Origin: Chelonoidis abingdonii
Taxonomy: Eukaryota; Chordata; Testudines; Testudinidae
Length of the DNA: 64,000 bases
Direction of reading: 5' to 3'
Assembly: GCF_003597395.2 (NCBI RefSeq)
Contig: NC_133778.1
Span: forward strand, 19,927,614-19,991,613
Below, piece after piece: positions 23,269 through 34,556 of the stretch. The translations under genes were made by a program, and so were the position numbers. The notes under the pieces were generated by a model, which was not told where the DNA came from, ran no database searches, and was given only the letters and a program-made list of their open reading frames with translations. The number at the start of each line of letters is the position of its first letter. Positions within the stretch are counted from its first letter, which is position 1.

Positions 23269-23464
23269 ATCTAGTCTGACCTACTGTGTAACACAGGCCA
23301 TAAAACTTCCCCAAAGTAACTCCTAGAGAACATCTTTTATAAACGCATCCAATCGTGATTTAAAAATGGAGAATTCACCACAACTCTTGGTAAATTGTTT
23401 CAATGGTTAGTTATTGTCACTGTCAAAAATTTACACCTTATTTTCAATCTGAATTTGTCTAGAG

Positions 23465-23775
23465 CAGGGGTAGGCAACCTATGGCACGTGTGCCAAAGGT
23501 GGCACGTGATGTGATTTTCAGTGGCACTCACACTGTCCGGGTCCTGGTCACCAGTCCGGAGGGCTCTGTCTTTTAATTTAATTTTAAATGAAGCTTCTTA
23601 AACATTTCAAAAACCTTATTTACTTTACATACAACAATAGTTTACTTATATATTATAGACTTCTAGAAAGAGACCTTCTAAAAACATTAAAATGTATTAC
23701 TGGCACATGAAACCTTAAATCGGAGTGAATAAATGAAGACTTGGAGCATCACTTCTGGAAGACTGCCGATCTCTG
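23465..23775. mobile_element. hAT element 2 (short form, 311 bp, GTCTAGAG duplications)
   Basis: The element begins CAGGGGTAGGCAACC and ends GACTGCCGATCTCTG. The flanking octamers GTCTAGAG (23457-23464, 23776-23783) are identical. It contains CTTCATTT-type AT-rich subterminal DNA shared with element 1, such as TGAAGCTTCTTAAACATTT. No coding capacity. It is a MITE-size internal-deletion derivative of the same family. Confidence 0.93.
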
Positions 23776-24443
23776 GTCTAGAGTGAACTTCCAACCATTG
23801 GACAGTATTATACCTTTCTCTGCTAGACTCAAGTAAATATTTGTTCCGTTCCCCATGTAGGTACTTTCACACTGTAAACAAATCACTCCTTACTTAACCT
23901 TCTCTCTGTTAAACTACATCTCGATTGAGCGAGCTCCTTGAGCCTAACCTCATAAGGCAGGTTTTCTAATCCTTTCATCATTTTCATGGCTCTTCTCTGA
24001 ACTCTCTCCAATTTTTCAATATTCTTAATTCCAATATGTGTACATTTAAACATGTTAAAACACATACTGTTTGCTTGCACTCAGTTTACCATGCAAAATA
24101 GATCGCTCTGTTTCAACTAACTGTCTTCATTATTTATACCACTTCGCCAATTTTTGTGTCATATACAGTCATCACTGAATGTCTGTACATCTTCTTCCAG
24201 GTCATTAATAAAAATGTTAAACAGTATAGGGACAAGAACCAATCCCTGCAGGACCCCACTAGAAACACACCTGTTTGATGATGACCCCCCATTTACAGTG
24301 ACATTTTGAGACCAAGCAGTTAGCTAGCATTTAAGCAGTTTAATGTGTGCTACGTTAATTTTATATCTTTCTAGTTTTTAATCAAAATGTCATGCAGTTA
24401 CCAAGCCAAATGTCTTACAGAAGTCTAGGTATATTATATCAAA

Positions 24444-25132
24444 AGATGTGGACAGACTGGAGAAAGTCCAGAGACGGGTACCAAACATGATTCAAGGTCT
24501 AGAACAAGAGTTCTCAACCAGCGGTCCGGGGCCCCCTAAGGGACCGCAAGCAGGTTTCAGGGGGGCCTCCAAGCAGGGCCAGCATTAGACTCACTGGGGC
24601 CCAGGGCTTACTATTCCCTAACACTGGCCTTGGCTTTTATATGCAGAAAACTAGCTACTGTGGCACAGATGAGCCATGGAGTTTTTACAGCATGTTGCAG
24701 GAAGGGGGCGGAGGAGCCTCAGAAAGAAAAAGGTTGAGAACCTCTGGTCTAGAAAACATGACCTATGAAGGAAGACTGAAAAAATTGGGTTTGTTTAGTC
24801 TACAGAAGAGAAGACAGAGGGGACATGATAACAGTTTTCAAGTACATAAAGGTTGTTACAAGGAGGAGGGAGAAAAATTGTTCTTCTTAACCTCTGAGGA
24901 TAGGACAAGAAGCAACAGGCTTAAATTGCAGCAAGGGAGGTTTAGGCTGGACATTAGGAAAAATGTACTAACTATCAGGGTGGTTAAGCACTGAAATAAA
25001 TTGCTTATGGAGGTTGTAGAATCTCCATCATTGGAGATTTTTAAGAGCAGGTTAGACAAACACCTGTCAGGGATGGTCTAGATAATCCTGCCATGAGTAC
25101 AGGGGACTGAGCTAGATGACTTGATTCTATGA
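24444..25132 (+). mobile_element. Sense CR1 3' fragment inserted in the antisense CR1
   Basis: The start reads GTGGACAGACTGGAGAAAGTCC, the ORF2 C-terminal block LERVQRR. It continues through ATGACCTATGAAGGAAGACTG (MTYEGRL), TTTAGTCTACAGAAGAGAAG (FSLQKRR), GGTTTAGGCTGGACATTAGG (FRLDIRK) and ends with the CR1 tail GAGCTAGATGACTTGATTCTATGA. To its right the antisense CR1 resumes at ACTATTACCTTTATCAA. It is 5'-truncated and split by hAT element 3. Confidence 0.9.
24505..24746. mobile_element. hAT element 3 (242 bp, GTCTAGAA duplications)
   Basis: The left end CAAGAGTTCTCAACCAGCGG and the right end, reversed, CAGAGGTTCTCAACCTTT are hAT inverted repeats. Identical octamers GTCTAGAA occupy 24497-24504 and 24747-24754. 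The family differs from elements 1 and 2. The interior has no coding potential. It sits within the sense CR1, so it is the youngest layer at this locus. Confidence 0.93.
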
Positions 25133-25875
25133 ATACTATTACCTTTATCAATCAAACTTGTAATCTCATCAAAAAAGATATCAAGTTAATTTGACAGGAT
25201 TTACCTTCTATAAAACCATGTTAATTGGCCTGAATTACATTACTCTCTTGTAATTCTTTATTAATCGAATCGCATAACAGCCATTCCATTATCTTGCCCA
25301 GGAACAATATCAGACTGTCAAGCCTGTAATTAGTTCAGTCATCCTGTTGACCTTTCTGAAATACTGGCACAATATTAACATTCCTCCAGACCTCTGGAAC
25401 TTCCCCAGTATTTCAAGTTATTGAAAATCAACATTAATGGCATAGTAAGCTCCTGAGCCAGCTCTTTTAAAACTCTTGGATGCAAGATCTCCAAACTTTC
25501 TGATTTAAAAATGTTTAACTTTCGTAGCTGAAGTTTAACATTCTCCTGAGATACTAGTGGAATGAAAAAGGTGTTATCACCATACAATGGAATACATCAT
25601 CATCTTTTTCCCAAATACAGAACAGAAATACTTATTGAACACTTTTGTCTTTTCTGTATTAATTATCATTCTACTATTTCCCTCTAGTAATGGACCAATA
25701 CCATTGTTACGATTATTTTTGTTTCTAATATACATAAAAAACTCCTCCTTATTGTCCTTGATGCTGATGGCCACAGAGTTCTCCTTGTGTCCTTTTGCTT
25801 CCCTTATCAATTTTCTATAATTCCTAGCTTCTGATTTATGTTCACTCCTATCAACTTTACGATGGTTCTAATGCA

Positions 25876-27125
25876 TCTGTAGAGCTAAAGGGGTAGTAAT
25901 TGCTCATTTTGAAGAAGAGATATTTGGCAAATATTAAGATTTTCTTAATCTATGCTATCCGCCCCATGTGAATTAGTACTTTTAAAAAATCCATTTAATT
26001 GCTTTTGTTAAACAGCAAAAAAGCATCAATATTCTTTATTTCAAGGGTGCTCGATAAACTATAGCAAATATGTCAAATTCACCACACCTTTAATATTCTT
26101 TGTTAAATCAATGTTCAGCTCAGGAAGTAACTTTTGTTTTCCTTTTTTTTAGAGCAAATAGCTTTTTGCTCTCTCAGCAATGCCCATATCAGTCCTGAAG
26201 TGATTAATTTTTTCTCTGGAGTTTGAAAAGGTGATTATACCCTCATTTCTTATTAGGTGTAAGCCCTACTCAATAGCTTTCAATAATTCGTTAGCGGCAA
26301 TTGTATATACCAGGCCATGCTAAAGAGAAAGAATTGTAAATAAATCTATTACAAAACATTATTTTACACACAAACACACAAAATCTTAAATGCCAAGAAG
26401 AATATGACTTTTCTTTATGAAAATCCAATATAATATAATAAGAAAAATAAAATGAATATTACTGGTTCTTTTATCAGAGAAGATTTGCCCTTCAAGGCCC
26501 CAATTCAGCAAAGCACTTAAGCACAAGCTTAATTTTAACTATTTAAAGTTAAGAACATGCATAAGTGTATGAGTAGATTAAGGTTTAAGCGGTCATGGCT
26601 CTGTGACTCTGTACTCCATTTAATATGAGAACACAGTAAAATTGAGTTTATGTAGAGGTGCAATTAATACCTTCTTGCCTGCGCCTATCTCTATTTCCCA
26701 CATTAAGATCCCTGGCATTGTATAGCTATTTTTCATGCAACAAAGTCTGCATATTACCAAAAGAGTAGCAAAGTATATCTTTCTTACTTTCTTCAGAAAC
26801 TGAGATGTGGGTTAGGAAAAAATCAGGCCTGTGTAATTTACTCAAACTCCTTCAGATTACACACTACACACACACACACTTTTTACATAATACCAATCAC
26901 TATATAGGGGAACAGAGGGCAAACATTTAGAACAATCATCATAAAACTGCATCCACAGAGAAGCAGCCACCCTACCAAATAACCCAAAATGGACAAGATT
27001 AACTCACCCTCCCCAGAAAGGACATGCAGTGAGCCATGAAGAGTACTTAAGACCCTTTGTTTTCAGTTTTTACTGATCCTTTCTCAACAATTCCCAGGTT
27101 TTACAAATGTTATTTGTTTTTGACT
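25876..27125. other. AT-rich DNA, possibly further decayed antisense CR1, plus a small repeat
   Basis: The first 400 bases may continue the antisense CR1 (5' part), but no protein block can be read. At 26496-26560, GGCCCCAATTCAGCAAAGCAC and TTAAGCACAAGCTTAA match a short foldback-type repeat that I know to be frequent in turtle and bird DNA. No gene is seen. Confidence 0.4.
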
Positions 27126-27129
27126 GAGG

Positions 27130-27386
27130 GTATGGCTACACTGGCACTTTACAGCACTGCAACTTTCGCGCTCAAGGGTGTGAAAACACATCCCCCTGAG
27201 CGCTGCAAAATACAGCGCTGTAAAGCCTCAGTGTAATCAGTGCCGCAGCGCTGGGAGCACGGCTCCCAGTGCTGCAAGCTACACCCATAGAGGATGTGGT
27301 TTACGTGCAGCGCTGGGAGAGCTCTCTCCCAGCGCTGGCGCTCCGACCACACTCACATTTCAAAGTGCTGCCGCGGCAGCGCTTTG
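27130..27386. mobile_element. MITE (PIF/Harbinger-like), right end truncated
   Basis: The left end GGGTATGGCTACACTGGCAC is typical of GTATGGCTACACT-ended MITEs. The interior is built of GCGCTG words (CCCAGCGCTG, GCAGCGCTGGGAGAG), several of them palindromic. The right side stops at GGCAGCGCTTTGACAATAC without the expected inverted terminus, so the copy is truncated. Confidence 0.75.
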
Positions 27387-27399
27387 ACAATACAGAAAA

Positions 27400-28139
27400 T
27401 GTAAATAATGTAATGTAAATATAAGTAATGTCCATAATATTTACTGAAAGAAGATGTACGTACAGTACAGACATTGCATAGTCATAGATTCCTAGACTTA
27501 TAGCAGCCTTCCAAAACTATCAAGAACCTTTATTAGGTTCTTCCAAAACTATCAAGAACCAAGTAACCAAGGGCCCAGCAAAAACAAAAATTAGAGACAC
27601 TCTCTTGCTGTTAGAAATTAACATATTTTAACACTCTGTAGCACCCTAAATGAAAAACAAGAAACAGACTGGATTTTCTTTCAAAAAAAACACAAACACA
27701 ACACCACAACACAACGGACTTACTTCCAGTACACAATGGGTTGACTTAAAGTCCAATTTAAATCTCCCTTTGCCAACTCCCACCACTTTACTGATAGAAG
27801 TGCAAAGTAACATCACTGTAGACCCTCTCAAAACAGAAAGTCATTGTCAGCTGGGGTGTCAAAGAACTACAGGCACAAAGCCACTCATTCTCCATTTTCT
27901 TTCTATTAAGGTTCTCATCCAAAGCACATTGAAGTCAATGGAAAGATTCCCACTGATTTCAGTGGGCCTGGGATCATGCCAAAAATAAGCCCCTCCCTAC
28001 CATTAATAAATTAACAAAAATATCAATAAGAACAGATACAGGAGGGAAAAATTGTAGTCTCCCTCAAAAATCTTCAGAGGAAATATTTTGCTAATTCATA
28101 TCCTAATATATAAACAGCCTTGTAGTAAATCCTTTTCAT
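27400..28139. other. Mostly unrecognised DNA
   Basis: A 27-base direct repeat around TTCCAAAACTATCAAGAACC occurs at 27510-27530 and 27541-27560. At 27920-27970, ACATTGAAGTCAATGGAAAG and TTTCAGTGGGCCTGGGATCA match the tail of a common sauropsid repeat. No gene is seen. Confidence 0.45.
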
Positions 28140-28600
28140 GCCCATCTGTGGGTCACAACTGAGAAAACCAAATTCAGGACAAGTTGCTGAGAAATAGGGC
28201 AAACACACCCCAAAACTGGTGTTTATTCTTCCATAAGATATACCAAACCAGCAACAAAAGTAAACTTCTGTCTCACCATACTGGCTAACAAGAAGTCAGA
28301 AATACAGCCTCCTTAGGTATTCTAGTCCTAGATTCAAAACCCAGACACTAGACTTAATGATGAATAGTTATTTAAAACCACTTTCATCAAAGGGTTCTTC
28401 TGATCCCAAAGGACCAGCCACATATCCAGGTCAATATATAACTCAGATCTTAGCCAATAATCACACCATTGCCAATTCTTTACTATCCAACATGTAAAGG
28501 TTTATTTATAGAAAGAAAGCGAGAAAGAGAAAGCAAGAAAGAAGTGAGACTTAAAATTGGTTAAAGGAATCAAATACATACAACATTTCCTGAATGTGCA
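28140..28600. repeat. Probable interspersed repeat, unclassified
   Basis: Text such as GGGTTCTTCTGATCCCAAAG, GACCAGCCACATATCCAGG and AAGGTTTATTTATAGAAAG, and an AGAAAGCGAGAAAGAGAAAG purine run (28513-28545), is familiar to me as a recurrent turtle repeat, possibly LTR-derived. No coding region or ends were fixed. Confidence 0.35.
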
Positions 28601-29816
28601 TATTCTATACACATCATTTACCAAACCATGCAACCTTTTATTATTTACATTAAAAAAGATGAGCCATAACATTATAAAACTTATCGTGTAACCACCGTAT
28701 TTCTCATATCTAAAATAACCATATTTTCAAAAACAATCATCTAAACTATGTGTCCTTTGATCTGGCATTTCTGCACACAAACTGGTAGGTACACAATAAC
28801 TTAGTCAATATGCAAATTTTGCAGACACAATCTAGCCAGCTTGCTTTGAAATACCACCCAAGAGAAATAAGTAGGGAAGTCCAATATTATTAAAATCTGA
28901 TTTCTCTGGAGAAAAACTGCCATAGATTTTCCTTTTATTAGTTATTTTTTTAAACTAAGCACATTCGCCACTTGAAGCATTACACTGTACATATTGGGAT
29001 TGTTTTGGCATCTAACCGTCCTGGTAATTCCCCAAATAAACTTAATCATAAAATAGCAGCGCTGAATTTATTATTAGGACTAACAATCAGTAACTTGCAT
29101 TGTAGGAGCTCAAAGCACTTTATAAAAGTTGGTATTGTGCATGGTGCTTCTATGGCATCAGCATGTTTACTGCAAGCCAGGAGATAAATGAATAGCTAAT
29201 AAAGTTCTGTTTTTATTAGAAACAGTAGCAAATATTTTCTTTGTCTCCTTTTATTGAAAGCCAGCATTCTCACAAGCAGTTTGAAATTGGTCCCCCTCAA
29301 CAGCCCTCCAAAGTAAAAACTAGTTCTGTTTACATTGCCATAACGGTATTTGCTGAAACAGCACTAGCTGCTAATGAGTAAATCTTTTCCATAGCTAATG
29401 CTTTTACTTCACAGTGAATTGATCTTACTCTTAATCTCCAGTTAGACTGTACTCATAACTGGCAACAAAAAAAGTGTCTCACATCCTCCTCATACTAGCA
29501 GTGCACATTTGGACCTCAGAGGCTAATATTCTAATCTATCGGTAGACTTCGACAGCTGATTTGTTCCCGTTAATGAGTCACTAACTTTTTGGTTTTATTA
29601 TTTATTATTATTATTACTACTACTACTAAACTGTACCAAGAGGGATCAATTTAGCCAATTTATAAGTGAGGTATGTTGAGATGAACTCAAGTGACCTAGC
29701 CTACACGTTACTGGCCAACACTCCAACAGGATCAGTGAACCTCTCGTCTGCAGACATCCACAACAAAACCTACTACCAATTCCTAGTTTAAGGGGATACT
29801 GCAGTTCTCATGAATT
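28601..29816. other. Unrecognised AT-rich DNA
   Basis: A MIR/SINE-like scrap may lie at 29095-29125 (GTAGGAGCTCAAAGCACTTT). A TTA/CTA microsatellite lies at 29596-29630. No gene can be supported. Confidence 0.4.
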
Positions 29817-30419
29817 TTAGCCCTTGTCTACACTACCTGATTAATTCGAATTTGTTTAAACCGATTTTATGAAACCGATTTTATAAAATCGATTTAGTGC
29901 GTCCACACTAGGATCCTTAAATCGATTGTGTGCGTCCATGGTCCAAGGCTAGCGTCGATTTCAGGAGCGGTGCACTGTGGGTAGCTGTTCCACTTCTGGG
30001 TTGAAGCCGTGCCTGCTGGGGCAAGACACCTTGTCGGAGTGGTGATGATGGGTACAGGCCATTCACCTCCTTTGTTGATAATCAGCAGCGCACCATCTTT
30101 TCGTGCCTTTTTTTCTGGGTGAAGGAGGGTCACGCATATGCACATGGACCGCGAGACATGGCCCTGCTGAGCTATCGGCTTGTGAATTGCTAACACTTCG
30201 GCGCTCGATGCTGTCTATGCTGGCAAGAACTGCATTCAGGAGAGGGTGTAGGAGGAGGAGGCAGTTACCGGGCCCGACAAGGCATGACGACCTGAGATCT
30301 GATTTCTCCCTATACCGCGCCGCCGGGACCTGCTTTTGGCAGGTATTGTGGTTCTGGTGGCGTCTCTCCGTCTGAACGCCGCCCTCCCCGCCCGCACGCC
30401 TGAACTTTTGGCGGAGACA

Positions 30420-31390
30420 GCATCGACTTGTGGAGATCGTGCAGGGGTGTGGATGATTCGTGGCTGCAAAACTTCTCGCTGTTAGAGAGCACTTGTCGCT
30501 TGACTTTGTACTTGCTTTCCCCCTGCCCTGAACGCCATAATTACTAGATGAGAGCGCCGCGCACAGTGGAGAGCGTAGTGGCATAGCCTTCTGGAGTCTT
30601 CGCAATCCAGACAGTTTAGCCGTTCGTCGGGAATCCTTTGGAGTGGGAAGATCTACTGTGGGGGTGCTTGTGATGCAAGTGGCCAAGCAATGTTACTGCT
30701 GCTAGCGACAGTTTTGACTTGGAATATTCGTTGCAGGTGAGTGCGTGCTCTGCTGCTAATGGGATTTCGATGCCTACCTGTGGCGGCTAAGATGACCAGT
30801 ATCCGAGTCTGGGCCCATCAGAGCGGCACAGTACGCTTGACCTGGCAAGGGGTCGCTCATGGTATTTTTCCATTGGTGCGTGCAGCACTGGTGGTCTCAC
30901 CATTAGGGACGTTTCGGGCGTCACGTTGGGAGTGGCGGAGGTTATACTGTTGGTCTCAGAACACAACTCTTACCGGCTGCAGCGGGAAATTTTCCCGACC
31001 AGAAACAACCGTTTGGCAGATTGTGAATGGGCTGTTCGGTGCTTCCTGGGTGACTCACCCCTTGATGCCATGGCTCATGAAGCCATACACAGGCAGCTTG
31101 CAGTGGTCAGGAGCTGTTTAACTATCGCTGAGCCAGTGCAGGATGGGGTAGAGTGTTTATTTGTGCCGTTTAAAGGGTCACTTCCGATCATTACTTACTC
31201 GCTCGACCTCAGCAAGAGATGTCCCCACTGCTATTGCTGCTTGCTGTGTGCTCCACATCTCTGTGAGAGTAGGGGGAGACCTTTCTGGCAGGGTGGGAGG
31301 CTGAGGCAATACCTGGCCGCTGATCACGAGCAGGCCAGACAGGGCGTTAGAGAGCACCAGGAGGAGGTGTGCATCAGAGGCCTGAAATAG
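30420..31390 (+). pseudogene. PIF/Harbinger transposase (DDE nuclease), frameshifted
   Basis: Homology is read across all three frames. Near 30640 a VGVLVMQV block matches the family's STVGVV.MQV. Near 30940-31010, text like AGNFPDQ matches the FFPDQ region. At 31050-31095 the string HPLMPWLMKPYTG matches the strongly conserved DPAYPLMPWLMKPYTG block, whose Asp is changed here. At 31240-31390 the C-terminal block reads HLCESRG...LAADHEQARQGVREHQE, as in the family's HNLCESRG...LAADFEQPDTRAIR. Several stops and frame changes show it cannot make transposase. The enzyme would cut and paste the element at TWA targets. Confidence 0.85.
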
Positions 31391-31849
31391 TTTCGCGCGG
31401 CAGGGCGGGTGTGTGACTGCTTGTGTTTGTTCCCCTTGAATGAACAATCCGCCTCTTATTGTCCCTCTAAGCAACCCCTCCCCTTTACTTACGCTGTGCT
31501 AAGGAAATAAGTCAGTATATTTTAAAATCATTTATTCTGTATAAAAGTCATTTGGATTGCTTAAATCATGATTCTTTCTTAAGTCATTCCCTGTAAGAAG
31601 ACCCACCCTCCCCTTTGGATGTATTCTTGATTAAAAAGTAATTATAAAAAGGCACAGAATTTTAGTATCCCTGCATGGTGTAGTTTGGGAGGAGGATCGG
31701 AGAAAGGAAAACCCATTAAGCACATTCAGCTTAATGTCAGCCTTTTGGTTGGGCTGTCCATGGGGTGGAGTGGGCTGGTGCGGAATCCGTCCCCACGCGT
31801 TCTAACACATCTGGTGAGGGAGATATGGATGTGGGGAGCTTTGGGGTGG

Positions 31850-33357
31850 TTAACATGGGCTGCAGTGGCACTCTGTAACCCGCGCTGTGTTCCTGAACAT
31901 CACCATGCGCCTGAGGATCTTCGTTTGATCACGCAGCAGCTCCAGCGTTGCATCACGCCATCGCTGATCTTCCTGCCTACACTCTGATTCTCTGCTGTTC
32001 CTGTCGCCACTCTCTTCTTCCTCGCCGCCGTCTCTCTCGAGCGTCTCTCCTATCTCCCGATGGCATCTTTCCTGATTTTTGCTATCACTTCCTTCCAATC
32101 ATTCTGATGAGCTCTGTCACTGTGGCTATCTTCCATGATTTCTGAAACATTTCATCTCGAGTTCTCTTTCTCCTCCGCTTTTAGCTAGCCTTCCTGATGG
32201 GAGGGAGTACAGAAAAGTGCGCAGCGCATGGGGAGGGAAGACAGGGAGAGAAGTATGTAAAAGTACTTTTACAGAACAATGATTGTACTCTTTCCAGTGA
32301 ATAAAACTATGCACTTACATAGCAAATGTGATTTCACTACAAGGTCGAATTTTGCATCTTTAATACTGAGTGTTGTCCGTTGAGACACCTGCAGACGCAG
32401 GACCTGGTCCTTGGAAATTATATTAGCTTCCATCGGCCATGGTAAGGCTATGTTTGACTTCTCCAGGGTTTATATCACAGTGACCTATGATGCCTTGTTC
32501 CTTTCAGAGGAACCAGGAAACCACCCCCCGGTCTTTCCACTCTCCCCAGCGCATGGCTATCTCCGTAAGCTAGTTGTTATTCATCTTCCTTCCCTCCCCT
32601 CACCAAAGCGTGGCTGGCTAGTGGAAGATTCCTGCTCGCCAGACAGCCAGCCCAGCCTTCCTCCGCCCACCACAGCGTGGCTGGTAGCTGAGAGATCCCT
32701 GCTCGCCAGAGAAGCCCGAGCCGCCAGCCCTCCTCCCCCCCCGACCCAAAGCGTGGCTTTGATTGATACTTACAATGTACACTCACCAGGGTTCCTTCCA
32801 TGGCTTACTGTCTGGATAGTGGCTGGGTGGGCTGGGAGTTTAATTCTGTGCTCTCAAGCGTCCTGGCTGCTGTGGGTATTGAGAGCTGTTGCTATCGCAA
32901 TCTCTCCTCCTCTTCGTCTTCGTCATCGTCATCTTCTCCTCAGACAGAATCCTCAGCCACGTGTTTACACCCTGACTCTGAATCCACGGCCAGGGGTGGG
33001 GTACTTGTTGCGCAGGCACCCAAATGCATGTGCAGCTCGGATCAGAGCGGGCATGTTTCGGACCTGCTCCAGACTTTCCATTTGCCTCTCTGGTTTTCTG
33101 GTTTGCTCACGCTCTTCCACTTAGTTCTGCACTGCCTGAGTCTCCTGTGTCCTTTTGCAATCATAGCTTTGAAATTCTTTTAAATATTTCTCATTCGTCT
33201 TGACGAATGGAGTTCTGTAAGCACTGAATCGTACCACCAGATAGCGATCAGATCCAGTACACTTGTGTGTCATGCTGGAGCTCTTTCTTTTCTCAGGAGA
33301 CTGCATTGTTCTGTGCTGCTTGGCCCTGTGCGGTCCTGTGCTGATCGGCAGTCCCAC
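31850..33357 (-). pseudogene. Harbinger Myb/SANT-like accessory protein, frameshifted
   Basis: The minus strand at 33357-33121 begins MGLPISTGPHRAKQHRTMQS. In shifted frames at 33270-33110 it shows VLDLIAIW, DSVL.ELHSSRR, KNFKAMIAKGH and CRTKWKSV, matching the Myb/SANT trihelix of Harbinger accessory proteins. Around 32945-32900 is an acidic Asp/Glu tract. The C-terminal piece (32098-31850) has ERDGGEEEESGDRNSRESEC and TLELLRDQTKILRRMV, the family's C-terminal coiled coil. This protein normally imports transposase to the nucleus and binds the element ends. It is convergent with the transposase and non-functional. The 237-codon plus-strand frame at 32411-33124 is its antisense shadow. Confidence 0.8.
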
Positions 33358-33685
33358 CTGGCAAAGTCAGAAATAGAATTCAAAATCCGCAGGGCTTTTC
33401 CTGTTTACCTGGCCAGTGCTCGGGTTCTGATGTTGACGATGGTCACTGGTGCTCTGTGGGATACCTCCCGGAGGCTAGTAACTTCGATTTCCGTCCACAC
33501 TACCATAATTCCAATGTAGTAAAATCGATTTTAGGGTAATTCCTGTGGTTTTGATGAAGTATAGAAATCGATTTAAAGAGCCCTTTAAATCGATTTACAG
33601 GGTGGTGTAGTGTGGACGGGTGCAGCGTTAAATCGATTTAAACCTGTTTAAATCGATTTAACTGCGTAGTGTAGACGGGGCCTTA

Positions 33686-34119
33686 GTCAACTATAAACCA
33701 GACAAGAAACACTGCAGTATCAGATTATGAAAACAGACCCAGCTGGTACTTCAGAATACTGGGTCTGGTCTTCTGGCTGCCTACCATAAAATCTTTACTT
33801 CGTTTAAATTCCATTCTAATTCTGCCCTCAATTGTTCCATTGCTTTAGGGAAATTTCACTTCACAATACGGGAACCTCTGCCAATCTAGCCCTGCCTCTG
33901 TAAATAATGTACTTCATTAGTTACAGGATCATTTCTCCATGATGTACAGAATTTGCACTGTGTTAGCCTTTACTCTGAAATCTAAACAAGAGAGCCAAAA
34001 GGATCAAGTATTATCAGAGGACAATTTCATAACACAATGAGCCATAGTACGGATGTTTGTGGCAGGGGCAAGCTGGCAGAATTGAAGCAACTTTAAACCT
34101 GCTGGCTATATAATACACA
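33686..34119. other. Unrecognised spacer
   Basis: No gene or element is recognised between the Harbinger element and the next CR1 tail. Confidence 0.45.
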
Positions 34120-34556
34120 GATAAAAATCCCCAGTGGCTGGAGACGGGACACTAGATGGGAAGGGATATGAGTTACTACAGAGAATTCTTTCCCAGGTAT
34201 CTGTCTGGTGGTTCTCGCTCACATACTCAGGATCTAACTGACTGCCATATTTGGGGTTGGGACGTAATTTGTCCCTGGGTCATATTGGCAGAGGCTCTGG
34301 GGTTTTTCACTTCCCTCTGCAGCATGGGGCACAGGTCACTTGCAGGTTTAAACTAGTGTAAATGGTGAATTCTCTATAACACGAAGTGTTTAAACCATGA
34401 TTTGAGGACTTCAGTAACCCTGATAATCACATGTAACACAACCAGAGATTAGAGGTCTATTTCAGAAGTGGCTGGGTGAGGTTCTGTGGCTTGCAATGTG
34501 CAAGAGGTCAGACTAGATGACCATGATGGTCCCTTTTGACCTTAAAGTCTATGACA
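34120..34556 (+). mobile_element. CR1-type LINE 3' end
   Basis: The sequence has AGAATTCTTTCCCAGGTATC, GGTCATATTGGCAGAGGCTC, CCTCTGCAGCATGGGGCAC and finally GTCAGACTAGATGACCATGATGG, TTAAAGTCTATGA. This is the 3' UTR and tail of a turtle CR1 line with a GTCTATGA terminus. No ORF2 coding part remains. Confidence 0.8.

Larger units (their letters stand above)
21641..25875 (-). mobile_element. Antisense CR1 LINE, host of four nested insertions
   Basis: Pieces of a minus-strand CR1 run through the block: 21641-21682, 23277-23464, 23776-24443 and 25133-25875. The left end carries the CR1 3' tail (AAGGCCAGAAGTGAC, ATCATCTAGTC). Further right, antisense ORF2 text is plain: AACAAATATTTGTTCC-type words, GACCCCACTAGAAACACACC, and at 25577-25810 the minus-strand frame LIREAKGHKENSVAISIKDN...EFFMYIRNKNN, a block upstream of the RT core. 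The frame carries stops throughout. Interrupting it are two hAT elements, one sense CR1 and, inside that, a third hAT. Confidence 0.9.
29820..33682. mobile_element. PIF/Harbinger DNA transposon, two decayed genes (3.86 kb)
   Basis: The left terminus GCCCTTGTCTACACTAC matches the reversed right terminus GGCCCCGTCTACACTAC. Identical TTA trinucleotides flank it (29817-29819, 33683-33685), the target site type of PIF/Harbinger elements. Subterminal DNA is full of AAATCGATTTAA words on both sides. Inside are a decayed transposase on the plus strand and a decayed Myb/SANT-like gene on the minus strand, pointing at each other. This is the standard two-protein set of vertebrate Harbinger elements. 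Confidence 0.92.

Noticed and set aside
22183..23274. Long GC-rich open frames (up to 185 codons) on both strands
   Set aside because: They overlap in several frames inside hAT element 1, have Pro/Gly/Ser-rich or low-complexity content and no motif. GC-rich DNA has few stops by chance.
30063..30686. Minus-strand frame of 207 codons
   Set aside because: It is antisense to the decayed transposase region and shows no domain.
32411..33124. Plus-strand frame of 237 codons
   Set aside because: It lies antisense to the Harbinger Myb-like gene. Its Ser run (from CTT/CGT repeats) is the reverse of that gene's acidic tract.
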